Source of the DNA: Peromyscus leucopus
Lineage: Eukaryota; Chordata; Mammalia; Rodentia; Cricetidae
Assembly: GCF_004664715.2 (NCBI RefSeq)
Contig: NC_051086.1
Location: 76,863,164-76,927,163, forward strand
Direction of reading: 5' to 3'
DNA: 64,000 nt
Shown here: positions 48,906 through 58,379 of the stretch, piece after piece
How the letters are laid out: the number at the start of each line of letters is the position of its first letter
Position numbering within the stretch: the first letter of the stretch is position 1
Program-made: the position numbers and the translations under genes
Notes under the pieces: generated by a model
Seen by the model: only the letters and a program-made list of their open reading frames with translations
What the model was told of the DNA's origin: nothing
Database searches by the model: none

Positions 48906-49834
48906 TGAGTGATTATTTTGGCTGTGGGTTTTAAAATTTTTGTTTTTAATGTTTTCTGCGATGGAAATACAGTAAAGTCAAAGAAAGATATATTATCGTT
49001 TTTTAAACCTATCTTGCTAGTCTAGGCCATGTCTTGTTCTCCAACTGCACAGACTTATGTTTATGCATTCCACGTGTGTACTAGCTTTAGTGAGAATATA
49101 ATTTTGATGAGTAGGAAGACACTGGAATCAGAGTAATTAAACAATAATAATCTGTTTTCACAAAACACACATTTAAAATGGTAGGTTGTGCAGATCACAG
49201 TTCACTGAGCTTTTGCATACTTAACAGACTCAAGTCTAAGCATAGAATGTTTCAAAACACCTACTTCATGACATGGAAATTCACCTGTTATCTAACAAAG
49301 TTCTTCCTAACACCATTCCAATCAGTAGCCTTTGCTAGAACTTTAATTCATGCTCTTAATATTTAGTACAGTCTGTCTAGTACTTTTTAAGGCCATGCCA
49401 TATGACCTTAACCCTGTAGCAAGTCTTCTAAGCGTATCCTATTCAAAAATAACTATAATATACAATATAAGGACAGAAATGGAGGGAGATTCATATTTGA
49501 CAGGTCTCAAGTTGCAAAATCTGTTATTGGTACAGAAAACACAAACTACTTAGCCTGGATTCAAACATGAGAACTATCTTTGCAGTATGTGGACTTCATT
49601 TAGTTAAACCAAGTAGTTTTTTTTTTAATAGCTGTATTCTCTAAAATAATGGTTTGACAGATGACACCAGCAAGGTGGCAGAAAAGAAGTTTCCTTCCCA
49701 TTTGTCACCCAAACTCAAAACAACAGGTTTGATGCTCTACAAATAAAAAGAGTTTAGAATCTGTAGGAAACCGATGGAATAATCAAACAACAACAAAACT
49801 CAACAAGAATGTCAGCGTATAAAAAGGAAAACGG
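48906..49834. other. No recognised feature
   Basis: Unassigned AT-rich DNA. Confidence 0.4.
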
Positions 49835-50030
49835 ACCAGCAGGGTAACTCAGTGGATAAATTCACTCACTGCCAAGCTTGATGACCTGAGTTTGATCACT
49901 GAGCCCCAAATATAGGTAGAATAAAAATAGCTGCTACAAGTTGTCCTCTGACTTCCACATGTGTACACACATGTGTACATGTACACACACACACACATGC
50001 ACACAAATTTAATAGATATAAAAATGTTTA
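49835..50030 (+). mobile_element. B2/B3-type SINE
   Basis: 'ggaccagcagggtaactcagtggataaattcactcactgccaagcttgatgacctgagtttgatcactgagcccc' and 'gctacaagttgtcctctgacttccacatgtgtacacacatg' are B2/B3-group blocks, ending in a CA-rich tail. Confidence 0.8.
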
Positions 50031-50154
50031 AGTAGAGTAGATATTACCCATGTGTCACTCTATAGCACATGCTGTCAAAGTTTGGTGCCAAGAGGGATCT
50101 GACCACTTAAAAGGAATGGAAGGCTTCCCTTTAAAACCTGAAAGGAGCTTAATT

Positions 50155-50287
50155 AAGAGTAAGACAAAGAATGGGACATTGTGGGGAGAAAGGTGGGAGG
50201 GTCATGAGGAGGAAGGAGAGGGGGATTTGTGATTGGTAGGTAAAATGAATAAAAATACTTAATTAAAAAAAAGAGTAAGACTAAGAA
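50155..50287 (+). mobile_element. Very short L1 3' tail with 17-bp target duplication
   Basis: A 99-bp insert (50172-50270) reads gggagaaaggtgggagggtc-like purine-rich L1 3' sequence ending 'ttggtaggtaaaatgaataaaaatacttaattaaaaaa'. It is flanked by aagagtaagac-aaagaa at 50155-50171 and the same with one change (ctaagaa) at 50271-50287. Poly-A end plus a long duplication show L1-driven target-primed insertion with extreme 5' truncation. Confidence 0.8.
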
Positions 50288-50549
50288 AGATATAAGGAGA
50301 TAGCAGTCATGAGAAGAATAGCAGGACAGAGGAGATTCTTCAGGGAGAGGCTTCAGAGCACTTCCTTAATCAGGTCTACTGGAAGAGTCTTCATATAAAT
50401 CTCCAAAACAAAGGAAAAATCCAGTTTGTGTAAGCTTAGCCATGTGTAGTAAGTTTTACAACATGTGATTTAGTTCAACAAACCTGAGATAGCAAAGAGG
50501 AGAGAGGCCTCAGGTACCGGTTGCAGTTATAAATTAAGGGCTGTTGTGG

Positions 50550-50772
50550 CCACAGGATGGATAGTTTCTTAACTCTCAGGATAAAAGCACTTGCTACACT
50601 TACAGGAGACCCAGGTTCTGTTCCTGGAACCAACATCAGGTGGCTCACAGCCATGTGTAACTCAAGTTCCAAAGGACCTAATACTTTCCATGGGCTCCTG
50701 CATACATGTTTTGGTCATATATACATTTAGGCACAAATACATACATAAAATAAATTTAAAAAAATACTTTCT
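50550..50772 (+). mobile_element. B2-type SINE
   Basis: 'agcacttgctacacttacaggagacccaggttctgttcctggaaccaacatcaggtggctcacagccatgtgtaactcaagttcc' and an A-rich tail identify a diverged B2. Complementary small frames here are artefacts. Confidence 0.85.
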
Positions 50773-51005
50773 ATAAAAAATATCAATCATGACTGCAGAT
50801 TCCATTCCCTCCTCTCTTTCCAGTCCCTCTACCCTATCTCCCATCTGCCCCCACAGCTACTCCTCCTCCATTTTTATTCAGAAAAGGGCAGGTCTCCCAT
50901 GGACATCAACAAAACATAGCATATCAAGTTACAGTAAGGCTAAGAACCTCCCTTTATATTAATGTTGGGCAAGGCAACCCATTATGAAGAATAAGATCCC
51001 AAAAG

Positions 51006-51040
<35 letters not shown>

Positions 51041-51690
51041 TCAGAGAAAGCCCCTGCTCCCACTGTTAGGAGTCCTGTAGGAAGACCAAGTTACATATAA
51101 CACATATATGCAGAGTGCCTCGGTCAGTCCCAGGCAGCGTTTCTGGTTGTCTGTTCAGGTTCTGTGGAGCCCCTATGAGCCTAGGTTAGTTGATTTTGTG
51201 GGTTTTCTTGTGGTGTCCTAGACCCTTCTGTCTCCTGCAATCCTGTCTCCCCCTCTTCTATAGGAACTATACCTGAAGTTTGGCTCTGGGTCTGCAGCTG
51301 TTTCAATCAGTTGGTGGATGAAGCCTTTCTGTTGACAACCAGGATAGGCACTAATTTTGTCACAAGAGATGGCTAGGTCAGGCTAGGTGTCTGCTATTAC
51401 TAGTCTTAGTTAGGGCCATTCTTAGAGATTCCTGGAAGATTCCCTTGTACCATGTTTTTATCTGGTCTTGAAATGCTTCCCTTTCCATTAGTCTCTTTCA
51501 TTACTGCCCCCATCCACCCCACCACAACCTGATCACTCATGTTCCCATTCCCACCTGCCCTTAGTCGACTCAAGAAATGCCTCCTATTTCTAACGAATTC
51601 TCCACAGGTGCCTTCCCTGAGGAGATTTCTACCAGGGTCCAGAACAGACTCTATAATCAGCCAGGATACTAATCTGAGAAATATCAAATG
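50773..51690 (-). mobile_element. L1 3'-end region, antisense, with A30 expansion
   Basis: 'ctctaccctatctcccatctgcccccacagc', 'aggtctcccatggacatcaac', 'atatgcagagtgcctcggtcagtccca', 'gttgacaaccaggataggcactaattttgtcacaagagatggc', through 'cagggtccagaacagactctataatc'. Its order matches the 30395 copy and extends further 5'. An internal A run of 30 (51008-51037) has expanded. Confidence 0.85.
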
Positions 51691-51857
51691 AATCTACGCA
51701 CACCTAGCACTTGAGTCCATTCACTTCATTCTTTTCAGTCAATTCTATCTATACCTCTTTTCTGTTCTCATACTTAGCTCCTCTCTGTCCCTTCTCTGTT
51801 CTCTTCATCTTCCTTTCTCTCTTTTCTCTCTTCAATCCCACAAGCATGTATGTGTAA

Positions 51858-51868
<11 letters not shown>
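51691..51868. other. No recognised feature; pyrimidine-rich stretch
   Basis: CT-rich ('ctctctgtcccttctctgttctcttc') flank that may still be L1. Confidence 0.3.

Positions 51869-51917
<49 letters not shown>
51869..51917. repeat. (TG)24 microsatellite preceded by TA
   Basis: Short TA tract (51857-51868), then TG of about 49 bases. Confidence 0.95.
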
Positions 51918-51919
<2 letters not shown>

Positions 51920-52930
51920 CCATTACCAACTTGTAAAACTACAAAGTAAACTCTCATGGACAAGTATTCTGATAAGAGTCACACTTGGCAAAGACTTGGT
52001 CAGTTTAGTTGGTGACTGACAACAGCTGTAATTTGTAAAATGTTCTGGCTGTCTCTTAAAGGGATAGCTACAAGGGTTACAAGGGAAGAAATTAAACCAA
52101 TGAGAGATTTATGGAAATGGCAAAGAATATATGTACTATTTTATGTGATTAATAATATCCAGACATGGTTAGTCATTTAACAGCCTTTTTCTGTTAATTA
52201 CCTGAATCTCAGGACCTGTATATAATTAGTCTACTGGGCCTAAGATCTTGAATTAAAAACTGTTGTAGAAATAAATACAAAGTGTTAATTGTTATTTGAA
52301 TCAGACTGGGGAGGTGCTGGTAGAGGATGATTAGGGCAACATAGGTGCTATTGATCTCTTGAAGGACTAAGCTATGCCAAAGCCAGACACCTGCACTAAC
52401 ACTTCTAGTTCACTATAATTCTTCTGAAGGGTTTTGATCCAACAAGACCAGGCACCTACAATTCTGCTCTGTGAAAGTTCTTTGAGGACACTTTGTCTGG
52501 TAAATTTTTCCTTGTCAGTGGCTAAGGATGGAGACCAAGACCTCTAAGTGTCTACTGTCCACATGGAAAAATAGACATAGTCATGAAGCATATATTAGCA
52601 CGCTTCTAATCATAAAAATTGTACAGCCAAATTAAAAAAAAAATCTTCTTGACTATCCACATCATGTGTGCCTTTAATATTGAAATGTAATCATGAGAGT
52701 ACATGTACACATTACATGGAAATGCACGGTAAATGGGGAGATATCATAGCTGTTATTGCACAAGAAGTTTACATGAAATAGCCAATTCATTCAAAAGGCA
52801 ATAAATCCATAACACCTTGAGTGATAGTTTCCTCCAACAGAACCCTTGGTTCTGATAGGTTGACTTTATGAACACCAGTTGTTACCTGCTGTATATGCCC
52901 ATGGTCTTTTGCTACCAGCAGCTCTCAATA
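51918..52930. other. No recognised feature
   Basis: Unassigned. A C11 run at 52931-52941 marks the edge of the following L1 piece. Confidence 0.4.
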
Positions 52931-52936
52931 CCCCCC

Positions 52937-53087
52937 CCCCCAGGGAGATCCAGGCATCCACCATTAACCCTCCTTGTTACTTAATCTTTCTGGGTCTATG
53001 GATTGCAGCACAGTTATCTTTTATTTTACAGCTAATATCTACTTATGAGTGAGTACATATCATGTTGGGCTTTCTCAGTTTGGGTTA
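52937..53087 (-). mobile_element. L1 ORF2 3'-end fragment, antisense
   Basis: 'ttaatctttctgggtctatggattgcagcacagttatcttttattttacagctaatatctacttatgagtgagtacatatcatgtt' is the antisense end of rodent L1 ORF2 (Y-T-H-K-type 3' coding block). It is truncated on both sides and abuts the LTR-like element at 53088. Confidence 0.8.
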
Positions 53088-53305
53088 CTATGGAATCCCC
53101 TTTTTCCTCATGGTCTTTTGGCCACAGGCCATGAGGACAAAGAGGCAGAAGTGGCAACATATAGCTTTGGACAGCCTGTGAAGACAGCTAAAATTGCCAT
53201 CTGGGATAAAATTTCAGTGACACAGATCAATTTTATTCCAGAGTATAGAAGAGATATAGGATTGGGGTGGTAGCTGGGACAAACCATAATTTGCATGAGC
53301 TAGCA

Positions 53306-53355
<50 letters not shown>

Positions 53356-53560
53356 GATTAGTGGCAGCATAGCCCCTATGAAAATAGCTAGAGCATGTTA
53401 CTTAATAACCATGTGAGCAGCAGGGGGAGATACATTTGCAGGGAACTGTATCAAGGGTCATCCTTGAGATAAGTCAGGCATCTGGGCCTAGAGATACTCT
53501 CTAGATAAGGTTAAGCATTGGTAGACTGAAACCTCTGACCCATGCAGGACAGTTTGCACT
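53088..53560 (+). mobile_element. Unassigned LTR-like family, copy 2
   Basis: Aligns in order with 15359-15790 and begins tatggaatccccttttttcc. A (AT)n tract (53309-53352) is inserted. Sequence to about 53770 ('cttctcttggaagtgtatagttttctgataaactgttcctattcc') looks like an LTR 3' part, but copy 1 does not reach that far. The 101-codon minus frame at 53501-53806 lies in this region and has no domain. Confidence 0.55.
53309..53352. repeat. (AT)22 microsatellite inside the LTR-like element
   Basis: Pure AT tract of about 44 bases, absent from the 15359 copy. Confidence 0.95.
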
Positions 53561-54289
53561 ATGTAAACATCCCCATATCTCATGATGAAAATGAGGAAGA
53601 AGATTTCTTCTACATGATGTGAAGTCACATCCTTCATGCAGCAAGTACCCTTGAACTTCCAAACTTTCTCCCTGCTCTGGCAGTCTCTTCTCTTGGAAGT
53701 GTATAGTTTTCTGATAAACTGTTCCTATTCCTGCTTCTACCCACACATATCCATTCAATTCCCTATTCCAAAACACATCAACATGGAAGTTTAGGCATGT
53801 GCCCACTGAACTCCAGTATTCACTGATATCATTATTGGTGGGGAAAAGACTGCAAAACTAATTGAAATGTCAAGTAATGTAATATTTAGATATTTGAACA
53901 TGAACTATCTCTAAATACCTGGGGAGAGATAATCCTAAAGGCCCCTGTATGCTCAGGGGCCAGTTTGAAGTGGTTTTAGGATTAGAGGCCTTATAAGTAT
54001 ATCATATAGTTCGTGGATGGGCCAAACTGCAAAAAGAAGATTATGTCTGTCAAAATTTCCATACAATGCTGTGTCTTTTATACATTTTTACTTTTACAGT
54101 TAAAAAGATAAGATAAAGTAACTATACAGCAAAAGGGGGAAATTAAAATGGCTTGTGTTCACTTGAATGCAAAATTCAAGTATTTATTCAAAAACCTTAC
54201 AGAGAAGTATGCAGAATACAGATTAAATTAAGAGAGAGAGAGAGATTATGGGTCTGTAGCCAAATTAAAATTCACTTTTAAAACTGTGT
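53561..54289. other. No firmly recognised feature
   Basis: The left 200 bases may be the 3' part of the preceding LTR-like element. The rest is unassigned, with a short gagaga run at 54232. Confidence 0.3.
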
Positions 54290-54830
54290 ATGTGCAAGTC
54301 CCCGGTTCATTACTCTCTCTGCAGTTTCATTACTCTACAGAGCCCAGAGGAAATTTGCATTTCCCCAGGCAATGCTTCTTTAAGTGACTGACCAGGGATA
54401 AGGTTGTTCCTAGACTCACAGTACTAATGGACCACATGCCAATTAGCAGCAGAAGGAAGTAGCCTTTACATTGCATGTAAATTAAGTATGAGATCAGCAG
54501 GCTTCACATGTTAACTAAAACCTTTCCCAGGGAAAATGCTCTCTGGAGACCTCTCTTTGCTGTGCAACAGCAAGGATAAAGGAAGACTATTCACCCTAAA
54601 TTCTGCCTCAGAGATAAATTAACAAGGCTGTTCCATCAAGAGGGGAAAGGAAAGGTGATTTCTTACATCAGGGAGCCATTATTAAGGATGCGAAGTTCTC
54701 CTCTGGCATTGTTACTCATATTTATTTCATGTGGGTCCGAGAAGAATTAGAAGTGAATGGCATTCTCCATTGCTCACCGGGGAAACACCTCAAGCCAAAC
54801 TCTTGCCTTAACTTTACTCATTACCTACTG
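54290..54830. other. Candidate conserved non-coding block
   Basis: A stretch of about 540 bases with no repeat signature, no low-complexity tract and even base composition ('ctttgctgtgcaacagcaagg' hairpin-like word, 'ggagccattattaaggatgcg', 'ttgctcaccggggaaacacc'). No exon-like frame. Inference from appearance only. Confidence 0.25.
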
Positions 54831-55999
54831 TCCAGATGCCACATCTATGAGTCTCTTGTCAGAAACCTTCTGAGTTGTGGCAGATCTAATCAATAAGCTA
54901 CAGAAGTTATACCTCTGAGAAAGAAGAGAGATTGGGCAGATTCCAATGGCTGGATGAGCAGGATAATTCCAGATGGGGGGCATGTATAAGTGGGGACAAT
55001 AAACATGTAAAGACCAATGCACAATCTTTGAATTACCGAAGAAAGCTTAACAGTAACCTCAAAAGAACCCAAAACAAATCAGAGTCTCAGTTAACACACT
55101 TCTGAGCAGTATGATACAACTCTGGTCATGATGTCTCACATTCCAATAGTCAAAACCTGACCTGTTGTACAGTAATTCAGTTATATCTATGGTGTTAGGT
55201 CAGTATCCACCAACTTCCTCAAAGGTACAATTGTCCTTTAATCAGAACAGTTGACAGAAAGTACTTTTTGAGAAAGAGCAGACTGTGTTTACATGGCTCA
55301 TGGTGCTTGGTGGCGGGGCTATAGGGTGGAAAAGGAGCTGTTGGGATATGAGTTTCCATCCGCAGGTCAGCAGCCCTGCAGTCACAAAGTGGTAAATAGT
55401 AATGGAGGCCGATTAGTATGTTGCTCCTCTTGTCAGAAGCCTCCTAGGTCTGGACAGCCCACAGGTATTATCAGTCAAGTCAATTTTACTGTCTGGAATT
55501 TGACTTGAGACTTTTAGGTCATAAAAGTAGGCTACATGGTAGAAGCATTCCAAACATCCAGGAATCAGACATGAAAATTTACACTGTCCCATAGGCCCTT
55601 AGGTAAATCACACTAGTTCCAAGTTCAATGTTAAGATGAACTGCAACACCAGAGATGATATTAAACATATTTAATTTCTCTAATACTTTATGAGTTTCAC
55701 AGAAAAAAAATCATGCACATAATTTATGGGATGGGTAAAAGTCAAATTCTAAAGCACCCTACCTAAAGTATGTCTAAATTACATATTTTCTACTCTACTC
55801 TTATTCCTAAGCATTACAAACCTACCTGCTCCTGAACACCTTCTATTTCATTCTTTACATTATCAGACATTCATCACTTAACAATTCTTGAAAGAATTTA
55901 ATTGAGAACAGACCCATGTACACACTTTATTGACCTTGCCAACTCATTCCAGAATGAACTCACTTAGAACACTTTGCTAGAACATTATAAGTTGAAATC

Positions 56000-56002
<3 letters not shown>
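54831..56002. other. No recognised feature
   Basis: Unassigned. Overlapping minus frames at 54825-55072 and the 71-codon plus frame at 55293-55508 (Gly/Ser/Cys-rich) match nothing I know. Confidence 0.35.

Positions 56003-56042
<40 letters not shown>
56003..56042. repeat. (TA)20 microsatellite
   Basis: Pure TA tract of about 40 bases. Confidence 0.95.
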
Positions 56043-56044
<2 letters not shown>

Positions 56045-56269
56045 GCTTTGATTATTACAATGACCAATAGATTGCTTAAGGATGAAACCTTAACCTTATA
56101 AAAAAAAGAAAAACCTCCTTAGGTGATAATGACTTCTTCTAAGTTAAAACTCTTTACACTTCCTAGAAATATCAGGGAAGCTATACCCACAAAAATCTCA
56201 CCAACATGGCTGTCTAAAAAAAAAATGACACCATGAGACATGCTAACATGGAAAGGGAAAAATCTCACA

Positions 56270-56640
56270 GGCCCCAACTATAAACAAAAGCACTAATAGG
56301 CAACAAGGAATGCTGGGATTGGGAGATTAAATAGTCTTCTCAAGTAAGAGCACACTAAATAATTGGGCCATAACAAGTAATCATCCTGGAATTCATATTC
56401 ATATACATACAAGTAATGTTTTACAGAGTGAGCAGGTTGTATTTGTATATTTAGGAGTCAGTGTGTTGGAGTGTGTTTGTAAAAACAGAAAAAAGAGGTT
56501 ATGAATTCGAGAGACAGCAATTGGAAGTACAATGGAGGGGCTGGAGGGCTGGAGGGAGGAAAGGGAAGGTGAAATGCTATAACTATATTTTTATTTTGTT
56601 TCTATTAAAGATTATCAAAGGAAAAATATACTTCAAAAAC
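56270..56640 (+). mobile_element. L1 3'-untranslated tail, sense
   Basis: 'ggcaacaaggaatgctgggattgggagattaaatagtcttctc', 'gagcacactaaataattgg', 'agaaaaaagaggttatgaattcgagagacagcaattgg' and 'ggctggagggaggaaagggaagg' align in order with 61900-62305, the known end of Lx-type L1. Confidence 0.8.
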
Positions 56641-57879
56641 AAAACACCTCTTTAATGGAAGCTGCATGCTTACATCAGAGGCAAAGCAACAGAAGAACAT
56701 CCAACCAACACCTACAATCCCCATTATCCAGTGTCATCCTCACAGATGCAACTTGGGATATTTTGTAACAAGCTAAGCAGGATATAAGCAGGCAACTCCA
56801 TGCCAGGACTCTAATCCCTGAATCACTCTGTAGGATTACAAACCATACTTTTATCTCTTTGCAGATCCTCACCCCAAAAAGCAATTTGGAGGATGAAGCT
56901 TGAAAACAGAAGTAATCAAAATGTTGCAGCTGGAAATCTGATAGGAAACCTTGGGTACAAGAAAAGAAAAATTCAGGGTGTATTCCTTAAGTTCCTAAAG
57001 TCCTTAGAATCACTGATTTAAAAATAAGAAAAAATATCAATTATAATAGTAGTATGTCTTCCAGCCTGAAAGAAAATATGGCCCTCAGTGTGGTGTGAGG
57101 ATATAAATTCTGCCTATAAAGATATCTCACATGGAAAAAATTGCCATATGAAACTTCTGGTTTCCTGCTCTCAAGCCTCTTGGAAGTTATTAAGGATGAA
57201 TTACCTATTACCTATTAGAACAAGTGAGGTGCACACTAGTTCCTTCATCTTACAGATAAAGATATTAATGTTGGCTTGGCTTTATTTCTATACCAATGGG
57301 TTTGATTGGTTGAAGTCTTTTCCAAGGCCTGATGTTTTAGAAAAAGGGAAAGACGGAGTGCAAATTATTGATCATCCCATCCTCCTCAAGAAGTCCAGCA
57401 ATATTTCTGTGCAAACTTGTTTCCTATCTTTGATAATGTGTTTGCTCACTCTTTAACAATAGCTATACCCAAATGCATGCCTCTACTAAAGTACAGAATG
57501 CCCAAATGTGAACCTTTTGCCCCGTAGTTTGTATTTTCCCCTACAGTGTCTGTTTATCTGTCATTCTGGTTTCAGACGGTGTGTCATGGCCCTTGAAGCT
57601 TGTCTTCCCTCCCTTTGTTAGTAACTGAAAAACATCTTCCAGTCTCTCCTTTCTCCCATTTCTGTCTTTCCACCTGTCTAATAGCACTAAAAGCCCTCAT
57701 TTGCTGTATTCTAGAGATACGGGTCAAGTGTGTCTGCCATTCAAAGATTCAGTGTTGAAATCTAACCTCTATTGCAATGCGTTAGAAGGGCAGAACTTAA
57801 TCCCACTGTAGTGTTCAGAAGGGGATCTTTGGTATTAACTAATGAGGATTAGATAAAGTTGTGAGGGTAGAGGTCAAAA
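56641..57879. other. No recognised feature; isolated 122-codon frame
   Basis: The plus frame 57088-57456 is one of the longer open frames in the window outside recognised repeats. Its translation has no signal peptide, domain or repeat. It starts mid-sequence without promoter or splice context, so it is most likely chance or a remnant. Confidence 0.3.
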
Positions 57880-57885
57880 TATTGA

Positions 57886-58262
57886 GGTAGATAGATTTTT
57901 GGGGGAGACCACCAGCTCACAAAAAACAAGGAAAAAAATGTTTAATTATGAAAGCCCGGCTTTAAGCTTAAGCTTGTTTCTAACTAGCTCTTATAAGTTG
58001 AATTAATCCATTTCTATTCCTCTATGTACTGCCATATGGATCCTGGCTTTGACCTCTCCCCCTGCAAGTCCTGCTTCCTCTTCATCTCCTCTGATATCTT
58101 TTCCATGCCTAGACTCATCTCCTTTTCCTCTTTCTCTGCCTGGAAGTCCTGCCTAACTTCTTCCTGTCTACCTATTGGCCATTCAGCTCTTTATTAAACC
58201 AATCAGAAAGTGCCTTGGCAAGGATACATCTTTACAATGTACAAAAAGATTATTCTACAACA
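57886..58262 (-). mobile_element. Solo LTR of the 'taataaa-gctgaatgg' family, copy 4
   Basis: A 377-bp element, reversed; on the minus strand it begins tgttgtagaataatc and carries gattggtttaataaagagc, 'ggccaataggtagacagg' and the 'aagagctagttagaaacaagc' block. It is flanked by tattga (57880-57885 and 58263-58268), a perfect 6-bp duplication. The far end reads CC instead of CA, a likely decayed terminus. Confidence 0.8.
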
Positions 58263-58379
58263 TATTGACACCTATCCGTTTGTAAGGAAATGGAGAAGAC
58301 CAAAGAGAATTGCAGACCTGCTCCCTATCTCTGCTTAAGTATTGCTTTGGAACTGTTAGAAACTTCAACCTAATGTCTT

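Noticed and set aside
57088..57456. 122-codon plus-strand frame
   Set aside because: No domain, signal peptide, splice context or codon bias; a frame this long is expected by chance in 64 kb read in six frames.
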